Source of the DNA: Fangia hongkongensis FSC776 = DSM 21703
GTDB taxonomy: Bacteria; Pseudomonadota; Gammaproteobacteria; Francisellales; Francisellaceae
Reading direction: 5' to 3'
NCBI RefSeq assembly: GCF_000379445.1
Contig: NZ_KB902270.1
Span: forward strand, 1-64,000
Length of the DNA: 64,000 nt
Part shown: piece after piece, positions 10,218-20,144 of the stretch
Layout of the letters: every line of letters starts with the position of its first letter
How positions within the stretch are numbered: the stretch's first letter is position 1
Notes under the pieces: generated by a model
Told to the model about the DNA's origin: nothing
Database searches by the model: none
Seen by the model: only the letters and a program-made list of their open reading frames with translations
Program-made: the position numbers and the translations under genes

Positions 10218-11228
10218 TTATTTCGCTTCAAACCATGCTTTTGTTGTTCTTAGCATTTGGTTTGAAAAACCCCACTCATTATCATACCATGATAAAACTT
10301 TTACCATAGAGCCAATAACACGTGTTTGTGTTGCATCAAAAATAGATGGATGCGCATCATGATTGAAATCAGAAGATACAAGTGGCGCTGTATTATACCC
10401 TAAAACGCCATTTAGTTTTCCTTCAGAGGCAGATTTTAGAATGCTATTAACTTCTTCAACAGACGTTTCAGCTGATGCATTAAAAGTTAAATCAACAACA
10501 GAAACATTAATCACTGGCACGCGCATCGCAAAACCATCCAAACGCCCTTTTAACTCCGGCAATACAAGACCAACTGCCGCTGCTGCACCTGTTTTTGTTG
10601 GAATCATATTTTGCGCGGCTGCACGGGCACGGTGTAAGTCTTTGTGATAGCTATCAACCGTTGACTGATCATTTGTATAAGCATGAATTGTTGTCATTAG
10701 GCCTTCTTTAATACCAATAGTATCATTCAATGCTTTAGCAACAGGCGCCAAACAGTTGGTTGTGCACGAAGCATTTGAAATAACTGTCATATCAGAGCGA
10801 AGAGTATTATCATTCACACCATAAACAATTGTTGCATCAACATCTTTTCCACCAGGCGCTGAAATAACAACTTTTTTTGCCCCTGCTTTAAGATGTGCTT
10901 GGCATTTTTCTTTTGAAGTGAAAATACCTGTGCATTCAAAAACAACATCTACATCAAGCTTACCCCAAGGTAAATCTTCTGGATTTCTCTCTGCTAAAAT
11001 TTGAATGCGATCACCATTAACAAGCATTTCACTTCCTTCAAAGGAAACCTCTGCTGGAAAACGGCCATGCGTTGTATCATATTTTGTTAAATGAACATTA
11101 ACATCGGCACTACCCAAATCATTAATTGCAACAATTTTGAACTGGTCACTTAAGCCACCTTCATAGATTGCTCTAAGCACACATCGACCAATGCGACCAT
11201 AACCGTTAATTGCAATTTTTATTGCCAT
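10218..11228 (-). CDS. gapA: Glyceraldehyde-3-phosphate dehydrogenase (type I)
   Basis: GAPDH oxidises and phosphorylates glyceraldehyde 3-phosphate to 1,3-bisphosphoglycerate with NAD. The Rossmann start [14 protein letters not shown], the catalytic Cys in [12 protein letters not shown] (C155) and the following [20 protein letters not shown] substrate region are intact, as is the C-terminal [13 protein letters not shown]. The GSADVN stretch after the first beta strands resembles the branch shared by Francisella and some other proteobacteria, and I assume NAD rather than NADP use. A strong AAGGAG precedes the ATG at 11228. It follows tkt by 65 bases, probably in one transcript, and is followed by a terminator. 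Confidence 0.96.
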   Translation of the reverse strand: MAIKIAINGYGRIGRCVLRAIYEGGLSDQFKIVAINDLGSADVNVHLTKYDTTHGRFPAEVSFEGSEMLVNGDRIQILAERNPEDLPWGKLDVDVVFECTGIFTSKEKCQAHLKAGAKKVVISAPGGKDVDATIVYGVNDNTLRSDMTVISNASCTTNCLAPVAKALNDTIGIKEGLMTTIHAYTNDQSTVDSYHKDLHRARAAAQNMIPTKTGAAAAVGLVLPELKGRLDGFAMRVPVINVSVVDLTFNASAETSVEEVNSILKSASEGKLNGVLGYNTAPLVSSDFNHDAHPSIFDATQTRVIGSMVKVLSWYDNEWGFSNQMLRTTKAWFEAK

Positions 11229-11293
11229 GATTTTTTCTCCTTTGTTGAATTCAGCATATTGCTGTACCTAAAAAAATATTAATACGAAAAATC

Positions 11294-13315
11294 TTACGCC
11301 AAGACTTTCTCATTTTTTGATGTATTTATCAAGTTTTGTGCTCTATTTACTGCATTTTCAACCGTTAAGCCAAATAATTCATATAATGCTTTTGCTGGCG
11401 CAGACTCACCAAAGCGATTAACACCAATCACGTCACCGCCTGCTTTTGGCAGAAGTGCATACCAAAGATCTCCTTGAGCAGCTTCCATAACAAGTGCTGG
11501 AATGCTTTGTTCAATCACTTCATGGCGATACTCTTCTGCCTGTTGTTTGAATATATCAACGCATGGCATTGAGACAACATTTGCTTTAACGCCTTGAGAT
11601 GCTAATACTTTAGAAGCTTGAAGCATAATACTCACCTCAGATCCAGTTGCCATCAACGTAATCTCAGCACCTTCATGCTTTTGCAATAAATAACCGCCTT
11701 TTTTAATCTCTTCAACTTGGGCATGATTTTCAACCACTTGTGGTAGTCCTTGTCTTGAAAGAGATAGCAGGTTTGGCGTCTCTTTCGATTCTATCGCTAT
11801 TTGCCATGCAATTGCTGTTTCAACCGCATCTGCTGGTCGCCACACATTTAAATTTGGCATCACACGCAAACTTGGCAAATGCTCCACTGGCTGATGTGTT
11901 GGTCCATCTTCACCCAACCCTATTGAGTCATGCGTCATAACGTAGGTTACAGGTTGTTTCATAATCGCACTCATGCGAATGGCATTTCTTGCATAATCAC
12001 TAAACACTAAGAAAGTACCACCGTAAGGTTTAAAACCGCCATATAATGACATGCCATTCATCATAGCAGCCATACCAAACTCTCTGACGCCATAGGAAAG
12101 ATAATTTGCAGGAGATGCGCCATTATTAAGCCATTTTGACCCTGAGTAATTCGTTAAATTTGACCCTGTTAAATCTGCTGAGCCGCCAAACATCTCTGGC
12201 AATTCGTTACAAAATACCTCTAATGCCATTTGGGATGCTTTTCGAGTGGCAACCGATGGTTTATCTTCAAAGAGTGTATTAATGTAGCTTTTTATTTTTG
12301 CAGGTAAATCAGCTGGCAATGCTTTATCCAAACGGCGAGTTAAAGCATTGTAGTCCTCGGGATACTGTGATTTATAGTCATTTAATTTTTGTTGCCACTG
12401 AGACTCATCTTTCTCACCTTTGAGCGTATGATCCCAATCTTGGTAAACAGACTCTGGCACCTCAAACGGCGCATATGGCCAATTAAGTGCTGCACGTGTT
12501 TTTGCAATTTCATCATCGCCAAGCGGTGCGCCATGTACACTATGCGATCCTGCTTTATTTGGTGAACCCTCTCCAATAATTGTCTTACAACAAATCAAAG
12601 TTGGTCTTTGTGTTTCCTTATGCGCTGCAGCAATAGCGCTATCAAGTGCATCAAAGTCATGACCATCAACGCCACGAATTACATTCCAGCCATAGGCTTC
12701 ATAACGTCCAACAACATCTTCACTAAACCAGCCTTTAACATCGCCATCAATTGAGATACTGTTATCATCCCAAAATGCAATTAATTTCCCAAGCTTAAGC
12801 GTGCCTGCAAGAGAGCTTACCTCATGTGAAACACCCTCCATTAAGCAGCCATCCCCTAAAAACACATAAGTTTTATGGTCAATGAGTTGACAGTCATCCT
12901 TATTGAAGCTTTCACTTAATACTTTCTCAGCAAGCGCCATACCAACAGCATTGGCCAAACCTTGCCCCAAAGGACCGGTTGTTGTTTCAATTCCTGGTGC
13001 ATAACCATACTCTGGATGTCCCGGTGTTCTTGAATGGAGTTGGCGAAAATTTTTAATATCATCGATACTAAGACCATAGCCAGTTAAATGCAGTAATGAA
13101 TAAAGCAACATAGAACCATGACCATTTGACAGCACAAAGCGATCACGGTTTACCCAATGTGGATTTTTAGGATTATGCTTTAAATATTTACGCCATAAAA
13201 CCGTTGCTATATCAGCCATACCCATTGGCATTCCCGGGTGACCGGAGTTTGCTTTTTGCACAGCATCAATGGATAAAAAACGAATTGCATTCGCTAAAGT
13301 CTGGTTTGAGTTCAT
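11294..13315 (-). CDS. tkt: Transketolase
   Basis: Transketolase moves two-carbon units between sugar phosphates using thiamine diphosphate, linking glycolysis and the pentose phosphate pathway. Domain 1 has [18 protein letters not shown] and the cofactor/metal motif [15 protein letters not shown] with the conserved Asn in [11 protein letters not shown]. Domain 2 has [16 protein letters not shown] with the catalytic Glu and [16 protein letters not shown], and the C-terminal domain closes at 673 residues. The ATG at 13315 is preferred over a GTG at 13321 because GGAG sits 5 bases before it. It heads the central-carbon cluster. Confidence 0.97.
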   Translation of the reverse strand: MNSNQTLANAIRFLSIDAVQKANSGHPGMPMGMADIATVLWRKYLKHNPKNPHWVNRDRFVLSNGHGSMLLYSLLHLTGYGLSIDDIKNFRQLHSRTPGHPEYGYAPGIETTTGPLGQGLANAVGMALAEKVLSESFNKDDCQLIDHKTYVFLGDGCLMEGVSHEVSSLAGTLKLGKLIAFWDDNSISIDGDVKGWFSEDVVGRYEAYGWNVIRGVDGHDFDALDSAIAAAHKETQRPTLICCKTIIGEGSPNKAGSHSVHGAPLGDDEIAKTRAALNWPYAPFEVPESVYQDWDHTLKGEKDESQWQQKLNDYKSQYPEDYNALTRRLDKALPADLPAKIKSYINTLFEDKPSVATRKASQMALEVFCNELPEMFGGSADLTGSNLTNYSGSKWLNNGASPANYLSYGVREFGMAAMMNGMSLYGGFKPYGGTFLVFSDYARNAIRMSAIMKQPVTYVMTHDSIGLGEDGPTHQPVEHLPSLRVMPNLNVWRPADAVETAIAWQIAIESKETPNLLSLSRQGLPQVVENHAQVEEIKKGGYLLQKHEGAEITLMATGSEVSIMLQASKVLASQGVKANVVSMPCVDIFKQQAEEYRHEVIEQSIPALVMEAAQGDLWYALLPKAGGDVIGVNRFGESAPAKALYELFGLTVENAVNRAQNLINTSKNEKVLA

Positions 13316-13400
13316 AGTCACTCCAATGTTACACGAAAAAATAATGGCAAAAGTCTATCATAAGCAAAGAATAATGTCAGCGATCCATCTCGGCGAAAAC

Positions 13401-14741
13401 TCATCCTTTTGGCTGTCCTTTCAGTTTATCCATATAACGAAGTGATAAACAATGATAGACCGGTTCTTTACAAATAATCCTTGATGCCGCTGTACCAATT
13501 AATGCTGCCAGCATAATAGGCAAAAGCATCCCTGTTGACACATTACGCGTCATTTCAGAAACAATAATAAAACAGGTAATTGGACTTTGCACCACACCTG
13601 AGAAGTATGACACTGTCCCAATCAAAATAATCGCACTGGCATAATGCGCGGCAAAAAACTGACTCATCATATGTCCAAAGCCTGCCCCTGCTGACAAGGA
13701 TGGGGCAAAAATCCCACCCGGGATGCCACTAATGAAAGATAAAAGCGTAGCAATCATTTTCCACAGACCATAGAAAATAGAGGTATCATTCCCATGCCCA
13801 TTTAATAGATCAACGGCAATATCCTTACCACTACCATATATTGCGCCATGTGTTGCAACACCAATAATTGCAATGATTAAACCAATCACCCCGGCAAACA
13901 CAATTGGTTTTTCACGAACAAGCTTCACACATGCACCTGAAATCATTAATAAAAGCCTACTAAAAAGTCCACCCAAAAACCCACAGATCACTGATACAAT
14001 AATAATGACGATCCAGCCACCACTTAAGATATCAATCGTTGCCGAACTTGCACCAAAGTAGGCATAGTTCCCAATAATTTCAAGTGATACAAAACCACAA
14101 AGCACCACCGTCGTAATCATGGTACCTGTAATTCCCTTATCAAATGAACCTGCTAGCTCCTCAATCGCAAACACAACCCCAGCTAACGGCGCATTAAATG
14201 CCGCTGCAATCCCTGCTGCACCACCGGCAAGTAAAAGCCCTCTTTCTGTATCTTCACGATTAAATTTTTCTAATCGACCCAAAAAATGCATGACCGATGC
14301 ACTTAGCTGTATAGTTGGTCCCTCACGACCAATCGACGCTCCAGAGAGAAAACCAAGAGCGGTTAACATAAACTTACCGAGCGCAATTCGCATTGAAACA
14401 AGCTTACTGCGACGCTGCATATTCTTCACTTTAAGTGCAGTCATCACTTGAGGAATACCACTACCCTCAGCACCATTAAAATAGTTTTTAAGCAGATAAA
14501 CAATTACCATAAACCCAACAGGGGTAATGAACAGCGGCCAATAAGGGTGTTTTTCTGACAGGGCATTAAAGCTTTCATTTAAATTATCGCAAAGATAGGC
14601 AAAGAGCACACATACAAGGCCAACTAATATCGCACCACCCCAGAAGATCAATCTTCTTCGCCATAACGCAAATGACATCAATTTACGTGATTCAGTAAAT
14701 AGTTTGTCTTTTTTTAGTGCTTTTAAATTTATATATTTCAT
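13401..14741 (-). CDS. ClC-family chloride channel/antiporter
   Basis: This is a membrane protein of the ClC family, in bacteria usually a chloride/proton antiporter used in acid resistance. The three selectivity-filter motifs are present: GSGIPQ near residue 95, GREGPTIQ with the gating glutamate near residue 140, and SGIPGGIFAPSLSAGAG near residue 340. About ten hydrophobic segments follow the ClC pattern. I could not identify the internal proton glutamate of E. coli ClcA by eye, so transporter versus channel is open. There are no C-terminal CBS domains. I chose the ATG at 14741; GTG (14744) and TTG (14750) in the same frame are possible, and the Shine-Dalgarno is poor for all three. Confidence 0.9.
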   Translation of the reverse strand: MKYINLKALKKDKLFTESRKLMSFALWRRRLIFWGGAILVGLVCVLFAYLCDNLNESFNALSEKHPYWPLFITPVGFMVIVYLLKNYFNGAEGSGIPQVMTALKVKNMQRRSKLVSMRIALGKFMLTALGFLSGASIGREGPTIQLSASVMHFLGRLEKFNREDTERGLLLAGGAAGIAAAFNAPLAGVVFAIEELAGSFDKGITGTMITTVVLCGFVSLEIIGNYAYFGASSATIDILSGGWIVIIIVSVICGFLGGLFSRLLLMISGACVKLVREKPIVFAGVIGLIIAIIGVATHGAIYGSGKDIAVDLLNGHGNDTSIFYGLWKMIATLLSFISGIPGGIFAPSLSAGAGFGHMMSQFFAAHYASAIILIGTVSYFSGVVQSPITCFIIVSEMTRNVSTGMLLPIMLAALIGTAASRIICKEPVYHCLSLRYMDKLKGQPKG

Positions 14742-14872
14742 CACGGTCAATTGATCAGCAAAATCGCTGTGGCTATTCTACGCTCGTTTTCCTTTAAAAA
14801 AAAGATAGAATTTGCACTGAAGCTAAAAAAAACGCATACTGATACAACAAAATTCACTGGATTAAAAAAGAC

Positions 14873-15166
14873 ATGAGCATTCTACATATTATCACTATTA
14901 ACTACACTACCAACCCATCGACAATAGATAAATTACGCCCTGATCATAGAGTGTTTCTAGATGAAGGCTATCGCCAAAATCTATTTATCGCATCTGGACC
15001 AAACACAGAACAAACAGGCGGTTATATTATTGCCCGCGGGGAACTTCAAAGCATTAAAGCACTCATGCAAAAAGACCCTTTTGCGCTTAACCATGCAGCC
15101 GAATATCACTATGCTAGCTTTCATGCTGCAAAATATGCCAGTGACTTTGAACAGTTCATTCAGTAA
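14873..15166 (+). CDS. YciI-like protein
   Basis: This is a 97-residue ferredoxin-like fold protein of the YCII family. The conserved His-Asp arrangement is visible (LRPDHRVFLDEGYRQNLF, with the invariant His and Asp), followed by SGPNTEQTGGYIIARG and the DPFALNHAAEY segment typical of YciI. Proteins of this family are small dimers, sometimes enzymes with a His/Asp active site, but no general function is settled. It is transcribed alone, since a hairpin terminator follows it at 15195-15250. Confidence 0.88.
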   Translation: MSILHIITINYTTNPSTIDKLRPDHRVFLDEGYRQNLFIASGPNTEQTGGYIIARGELQSIKALMQKDPFALNHAAEYHYASFHAAKYASDFEQFIQ

Positions 15167-15194
15167 TTGGCTATTTGTTTCAATCAGCCTACAA

Positions 15195-15250
15195 CAGTAT
15201 TTTCAAATGTGATTTTCAATTAACCCACTTGAAATACTGCGTATTTTTTT
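15195..15250 (+). terminator. Rho-independent terminator after the yciI-like gene
   Basis: CAGTATTTTCAA (15195-15206) pairs with TTGAAATACTG (15229-15239) with one bulged base, across a 22-base loop. The stem is followed by GTATTTTTTT. It separates the YciI gene from the Mla operon. The long loop makes it less typical than a tight terminator. Confidence 0.55.
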
Positions 15251-15313
15251 CTATGGTGTAAGGGTGTATAAACGCCGTTCTCACTAGCTTTGAGGCCACA
15301 GAAAAGGACTGTT

Positions 15314-16432
15314 ATGCTAAAACGTTCACATCCTAGTCAAAATGACATTGCTGCTATTTCGACAGAAGATGACCAAATTATTCTCTCAGGCTTGTGGTGT
15401 TGGCAGTATATTGATGAGCGTTTGCTTGATTCACTGAACAGCTCAACAACCACCTACCAAATAATCAATTTGCAATCAATTAGCCAGCTTGACATCTCTG
15501 GTGCTTATTTTATTTTTAAGCTCTCACAAAAGTATAAAATTAATGCGATTAAAGGCAATAGCTCTCAAATGAGCATGCTTGAACTTGTCAAAAAAAACTA
15601 CTCTCCTTGTGATGCAAAACTTCAGCCTCTAAACACCTATGAGAAAGTCTATCTAATTGGTGAAAATACAACTGAGTACATTAAAGATAGTAAAAACCTT
15701 GTTGCCTTTATTGGTGAGACACTTTTAAGTTATCTACAAGTTATACGCACCCCCTTTTCAACACAGTGGCGCTTGCTTCTTGATATTATTGAGCAAACAG
15801 GTGTGCGCGCCATTGGCATTGTATCACTGCTTTGCTTTTTGATTGGTATTGTGCTTTGTTATCAGATTGGCTCTCAACTGAAGATTTATGGTGCAAGCAT
15901 TTTTGTAGTTGATTTACTTGGCATTTCACTTCTCAGAGAATTTGCACCACTTATTACTGCTATTATCGTTGCAGGGAGATCTGCTTCTTCCTATGCAGCA
16001 GAAATTGGCTCCATGAAAGTACAACAAGAAATTGATGCACTTAAAACCTTTGGCATCAGTCCGATTAAACGTCTTGTGGTTCCAAGAATTGTTGGCATGA
16101 TTATTTCTTTGCCACTTTTAATTGTTATTGCTGATATCATTAGTGTGATAGGCGGTATGGTTATGGCCAAAGTATCACTTGGCATTTCTTTTGCAGAGTT
16201 TATACAACGCTTCGGTGATGCTGTTTCATTTAATAATTATTTTACAGGACTCATAAAGGCACCCTTTTTTGCTATTATTATTGGCTTTGTTGGTTGTTAT
16301 CGTGGCATGTCCGTTAAAAACAATTCCCTTAGCATTGGTCGGGAAACAACAAAAAGTGTGGTTTATTCTATCTTTTTAATTATTGTTGCCGATGCTTTAT
16401 TCTCCATATTATTTAGCGCGATAGGTATTTAG
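15314..16432 (+). CDS. mlaE: MlaE-type ABC permease with N-terminal STAS-like domain
   Basis: This is the inner-membrane permease of an MCE/Mla phospholipid transport system that keeps outer-membrane lipids asymmetric. Residues 1-110 form a soluble STAS/MlaB-like domain (the QLDISGAYFIFKLSQKY region is the STAS core). The MlaE permease follows, with signature segments LLGISLLREFAPLITAIIVA and GSMKVQQEIDALKTFGISP, and 5-6 membrane segments. E. coli has MlaB as a separate gene; fusion is common in other proteobacteria. The ATG at 15314 has AAGGA seven bases upstream, better than a TTG at 15290. It is the first gene of a four-gene operon with 1-base or overlapping joints. Confidence 0.92.
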   Translation: MLKRSHPSQNDIAAISTEDDQIILSGLWCWQYIDERLLDSLNSSTTTYQIINLQSISQLDISGAYFIFKLSQKYKINAIKGNSSQMSMLELVKKNYSPCDAKLQPLNTYEKVYLIGENTTEYIKDSKNLVAFIGETLLSYLQVIRTPFSTQWRLLLDIIEQTGVRAIGIVSLLCFLIGIVLCYQIGSQLKIYGASIFVVDLLGISLLREFAPLITAIIVAGRSASSYAAEIGSMKVQQEIDALKTFGISPIKRLVVPRIVGMIISLPLLIVIADIISVIGGMVMAKVSLGISFAEFIQRFGDAVSFNNYFTGLIKAPFFAIIIGFVGCYRGMSVKNNSLSIGRETTKSVVYSIFLIIVADALFSILFSAIGI

Positions 16433-16433
16433 T

Positions 16434-17231
16434 ATGGATAAACTTACACCGATCATTCAAATTAAAGATCTTGGCACTGCATTTGATGGGCTTTGGGTAC
16501 ATAAACATTTAAACCTTGATATTTACCCCGATAAAATCACAGCCATTATTGGCGGTAGCGGCTCAGGAAAAACAACACTGATCCGTGAGATTTTAATGCT
16601 TCAGCCTGTTACTGAGGGAGAGATTTATCTGCTTGGGGAAAAAATATCAACCCTTTGTTACAATGAAGCCAAAAGAAGAGCATTTGCTTGTAATATGGGG
16701 ATGATGTTTCAAGGCGGTGCACTTTTTAGCGCACTCACTGCACTTGAAAATGTGATGTTCCCATTACAGGAATACACAGACTTTTCACGCGATGTGGTCA
16801 TTGATTTGGCTCGTTTAAAACTCAAAATGACCGGTCTACCTGAAAGCGCATTTAACAAGTCTCCCTCAGAGCTAAGTGGTGGCATGTCAAAGCGTGTTGC
16901 CTTAGCACGCACACTTGCGCTTGATCCAAAAATTGTATTTTTAGATGAACCTTCAGCAGGTTTAGATCCACATTCAACACTAGAGTTAGATGAGTTAATA
17001 CTGAAACTTAAAGCAGAGCTTGGTTTGTCTATTATCATTATCACACATGAATTAGAAAGTATTTGGCGCATTGTTGATGATATTGTCTATATTGATCAGA
17101 AGAAGATACTGGTGCATGACAGCGTTGAAAACGCCGCCAAGATGACTGAATATGAGTCGTTGAATCAATTTTTCCATGGCTCACAAAACCACAATGTGGC
17201 GACACAGAAAACGAAAAAGGATACCAAATGA
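16434..17231 (+). CDS. mlaF: MlaF-type ABC transporter ATPase
   Basis: This is the ATPase that powers the Mla lipid transporter from the cytoplasmic side. It shows the Walker A IGGSGSGKTTLIRE, the Q-loop MMFQGGALFSALTALENV (the MlaF-type GALFSALT sequence), the ABC signature SELSGGMSKRVALARTLAL, the Walker B KIVFLDEPSAGLDP and the switch His in IIITHELES. The 265-residue length is normal. Its start follows the mlaE stop by one base and its end overlaps the mlaD start by 4 bases, so the subunits are translationally coupled. Confidence 0.95.
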   Translation: MDKLTPIIQIKDLGTAFDGLWVHKHLNLDIYPDKITAIIGGSGSGKTTLIREILMLQPVTEGEIYLLGEKISTLCYNEAKRRAFACNMGMMFQGGALFSALTALENVMFPLQEYTDFSRDVVIDLARLKLKMTGLPESAFNKSPSELSGGMSKRVALARTLALDPKIVFLDEPSAGLDPHSTLELDELILKLKAELGLSIIIITHELESIWRIVDDIVYIDQKKILVHDSVENAAKMTEYESLNQFFHGSQNHNVATQKTKKDTK

Positions 17232-18145
17232 ATAAAAACCGATATTTTATTGTGGGACTTTTCATTATTATCGTTACCATTGGAATGATTTTTATTGGCT
17301 TTTGGCTGGCATTTGGACTAAATGACACAAAATATAACACCTATTTGGCACGTTTTAATGAATCCGTTGATGGCTTGAACCTAAATGCTCCTGTTAATTA
17401 CAATGGCGTTAATATTGGTAAAGTCACAGATATTAACATTGATCATAAAAATCCAAGCATTGTTATTGTTACCATGCAAATTCAAGAAGGGGTGCCAATT
17501 TTTACCAACACCTATGCATCTCTTGTACCGCAAGGGATTACAGGGCAAGTTTATATTAGCTTTTCACTGAAAGGAAAATCACCTCAGGCACCACTGCCAC
17601 CAACCAAAGAAGCGCCTTTTCCTGTCATTCAAACAAAGGCTTCTTTTTTAACTAATATTGTAAATCAAATGAGCGTACTTGCCGAGCAGGTTACCAACAT
17701 ATCTAAACGTGTTGGACAAATAGTCGATACTGATAATGTGAAAAAGGTTGATGACATTTTAAGTAACTTACAAACCATATCTAACTCGATTGCAAAGAAC
17801 TCTCAAGCAATAAATCAAAGCCTGACCTCGCTTAATATTGTACTTAAAAATGCCGCTATTAGCAGTAACAAGCTAAATAGTCTTATGAGCAATGTCGAAC
17901 AAGCTTCAAAAGCAATTGCTGCAACATCGCAAGATGTGAGTAAAATTTCTCAGTCCCTACAAACACAAACCATTCAAGGATTTAATAATGTTATTTTACC
18001 TGAGCTTGGACAAACATTGACTAGCGTCAATCAAAGTGCTCGAGAGTTAAATCAACTGGTGAGTAAGCTGAATAACAACCCTTCTATCTTAGTTAGAGGA
18101 CAAACAACTGCAATAACATCCCAAAAAGGACTGGTACATGAATAG
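17228..18145 (+). CDS. mlaD: MlaD-type MCE-domain substrate-binding protein
   Basis: This is a membrane-anchored MCE protein that forms the periplasmic lipid-carrying ring of the Mla complex. One N-terminal membrane segment (residues 7-30) anchors it. The MCE domain follows at about 37-115, with SVDGLNLNAPVNYNGVNIGKV and the VPQGITGQVYISF segment. The C-terminal 160 residues are Ser/Asn/Gln-rich and helical with heptad character, longer than in E. coli MlaD (183 aa) and more like the longer MCE proteins that form extended coiled tubes. It overlaps mlaF by 4 bases and the next gene by 8. Confidence 0.93.
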   Translation: MNKNRYFIVGLFIIIVTIGMIFIGFWLAFGLNDTKYNTYLARFNESVDGLNLNAPVNYNGVNIGKVTDINIDHKNPSIVIVTMQIQEGVPIFTNTYASLVPQGITGQVYISFSLKGKSPQAPLPPTKEAPFPVIQTKASFLTNIVNQMSVLAEQVTNISKRVGQIVDTDNVKKVDDILSNLQTISNSIAKNSQAINQSLTSLNIVLKNAAISSNKLNSLMSNVEQASKAIAATSQDVSKISQSLQTQTIQGFNNVILPELGQTLTSVNQSARELNQLVSKLNNNPSILVRGQTTAITSQKGLVHE

Positions 18146-18809
18146 AAAACAGCATAAAAAAAAGGCCTCCATTGCATTAGGATCTATTATGCTAATGCTC
18201 TCTGGGTGTAGCATCTTATCACCAATCCCAAACACTGAAATCAATAACTTCCAGATTGTGTTCACGCCTCCAAACACGGAGACAACAACTCAGTCAGAAA
18301 CAAAACTCCCAAAACAAAATCTGACACTTTTTGTTACCCCACTTAGTACTGAGCAACCTTATAACTCTACTGATATGTATTATCAGCAAGAGAAGTATAT
18401 TCTTGCCAGCTACCAACTCAGTCGATGGGCAACCCTCCCGAGCAAAATGATAACTCAAACACTAACTCGCTCACTTGAAACGCAGCATATTTTTGAAAAT
18501 GTTGTCTCAAGTAATTTTATTGGTTATGCAAATTATCGCCTAACTGGCACCTTAAATAAACTTGTACAAGTAGTCGATAAAAACGGTGCGAAAGTTTTCC
18601 TATCAGTAAGTTACACGCTTGTGAGTGCTGATAATGGGAGAGTTATTGCCAGCAAAAACTTCACGCTCAGCGCCCCATCTGAGGCAAATGCAAAATCCTA
18701 TGCAAAAACAACCAATCTTTTAGCAAACAAATTAGCCAATAATGTCTCCACATGGCTTTTAGAAGCTTCAGTTAAAACCCAAACAAAAAAATCAACGCTG
18801 AGCACTTGA
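18138..18809 (+). CDS. PqiC/YmbA-like ABC transport auxiliary lipoprotein
   Basis: This is a lipoprotein with lipobox MLMLSGC (Cys near residue 25) followed by an ABC-type transport auxiliary domain (PqiC/YmbA, DUF330-like). Typical features are a polar linker, the LTLFVTPLSTEQPYNSTDMYY strand region where other members carry a similar short motif, and a second half with ILASYQLSRWATLPSKMITQ. Such proteins join MCE systems to the outer membrane. No MlaC-type periplasmic shuttle is seen here, so this system may work like Pqi/Yeb-type tunnels. It overlaps mlaD by 8 bases, and its end overlaps the next, convergent gene by 18 bases. Confidence 0.85.
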   Translation: MNRKQHKKKASIALGSIMLMLSGCSILSPIPNTEINNFQIVFTPPNTETTTQSETKLPKQNLTLFVTPLSTEQPYNSTDMYYQQEKYILASYQLSRWATLPSKMITQTLTRSLETQHIFENVVSSNFIGYANYRLTGTLNKLVQVVDKNGAKVFLSVSYTLVSADNGRVIASKNFTLSAPSEANAKSYAKTTNLLANKLANNVSTWLLEASVKTQTKKSTLST

Positions 18810-19469
18810 TAAAAGATACTCGCCTTTGAAATAACTCTCAACATTTTCGACTAATAAATCAATCTCAGGATGCGCAACAAATCTAGCCTGTGCAGTATCA
18901 TCTGCATTAATCAGCACTGTCTCCATTCCCAACACTTTAGCTGGAATCAAATTATGCGAGGAATCTTCAAAGAAAGTCGCATTAGCTGGGTTGATATTAA
19001 ATTTACTAATAATATACTCATATGCTCGCATATCTGGCTTTGGCACTAGGCTAGTTGACTGCAATGTGACGACATCTTCAATTACTTTATCTAAATTTAA
19101 CTGCCTCATCACACGATCTGCATGATAGTCGGAGCCATTTGTAAAGATAGATAAATGTGCGCCCTCTAACTTTAAATTCCGAAGTAAATTCAAAAGTTTG
19201 TTATTAGGCAAAAGCCTATCCAATGAAACATCATCAACAACAGATAAATACTCTTTTGGATCAATATGATAATTAGCCATTAACCCATGCATTGTGGTGC
19301 CATAAGTTGTATAGTAATCATCGCGCAAAAAATCCGCCTCCAACTTGGGAAGCTTAAGCTTCAACTGGATGAACTCGGACATTTTTTCAAGCTGTTGATT
19401 AAAAAATTGAGAACTTGAGTGATACAGTGTGTTATCTAAATCAAAAATATAATGCTTTTTTAACGTCAT
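18792..19469 (-). CDS. HAD-family phosphatase, pyrimidine 5'-nucleotidase type
   Basis: This is a HAD hydrolase of the SDT1/Phm8-like group that dephosphorylates nucleoside monophosphates, usually pyrimidines. Motif I is IFDLDNTLYHSSSQ with both Asp residues, motif II SIFTNGSDYH, the motif III lysine is in SLVPKPDMRAYEY, and motif IV is ATFFEDSSHNLIPAK. The NTLY variant after the Asp pair is characteristic of this group. The ATG at 19469 is preferred; a GTG at 19478 that abuts the rpe stop is also possible. It is co-transcribed with rpe, like gph in many bacteria, although it is not the phosphoglycolate-type enzyme by sequence. Confidence 0.85.
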   Translation of the reverse strand: MTLKKHYIFDLDNTLYHSSSQFFNQQLEKMSEFIQLKLKLPKLEADFLRDDYYTTYGTTMHGLMANYHIDPKEYLSVVDDVSLDRLLPNNKLLNLLRNLKLEGAHLSIFTNGSDYHADRVMRQLNLDKVIEDVVTLQSTSLVPKPDMRAYEYIISKFNINPANATFFEDSSHNLIPAKVLGMETVLINADDTAQARFVAHPEIDLLVENVESYFKGEYLLSSAQR

Positions 19470-19478
19470 ATTACTCAC

Positions 19479-20144
19479 TTATTTTGCCAATGAATGGCGC
19501 ATTTGTGTAATTACTTGCTGATAATTAGCAGCGCCAAAAATAGCAGAGCCTGCAACAAAGGCACGCGCACCATTATCTGCCAAGTTTTTGATATTATGTA
19601 TATTTACACCGCCATCAACCTCCAGCAAAATCTCAGGCTTTGTGCGACTGATCCAATCAGCGATATCTTTTACTTTATCAAGCATTTCAGGGATAAACGC
19701 CTGCCCACCAAAGCCTGGATTCACTGTCATAACCAATACTCGATCCATCAGAGAAACAACGTTGTCACAAAGCGCAATACTACTTGCTGGGTTCAGTGCA
19801 AGACCCGCTTGAAGCCCAAAAGATTTAATCAAACTCAAGCTTCTATGCACATGTTTTGATGCTTCAGGATGAAACACAATACTTGATGCACCGGCTTTTG
19901 CAAAAGACTCAATTAAACTATCGACTGGCTCGACCATTAAATGCACATCCATATTTGCATCAATCCTCGCCTTTTTTAAGGCTGATAGAACCATTGGTCC
20001 AAAGGTTAAATTAGGAACGTAATGATTATCCATCACATCAAAATGAATATTATCAGCTCCAGCGCTTAGAACTTTATTCACATCATCAGCTAAATGTGCC
20101 AAATCAGCAGATAAGATAGAGGGGTTAATTTGATAGGTTGACAT
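19479..20144 (-). CDS. rpe: Ribulose-phosphate 3-epimerase
   Basis: This enzyme interconverts ribulose 5-phosphate and xylulose 5-phosphate in the pentose phosphate pathway. The (beta/alpha)8 barrel motifs are clear: INPSILSADLAHL at the start, IHFDVMDNHYVPNLTFGP with the metal His/Asp, LVMTVNPGFGGQAF, and LEVDGGVNIHNI with the second metal Asp. The C-terminal GARAFVAGSAIFG binds phosphate. I set the start at the ATG at 20144 (221 aa), with GGAG about 9 bases upstream; the same frame is open another 33 codons upstream but does not match the family. Confidence 0.96.
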   Translation of the reverse strand: MSTYQINPSILSADLAHLADDVNKVLSAGADNIHFDVMDNHYVPNLTFGPMVLSALKKARIDANMDVHLMVEPVDSLIESFAKAGASSIVFHPEASKHVHRSLSLIKSFGLQAGLALNPASSIALCDNVVSLMDRVLVMTVNPGFGGQAFIPEMLDKVKDIADWISRTKPEILLEVDGGVNIHNIKNLADNGARAFVAGSAIFGAANYQQVITQMRHSLAK

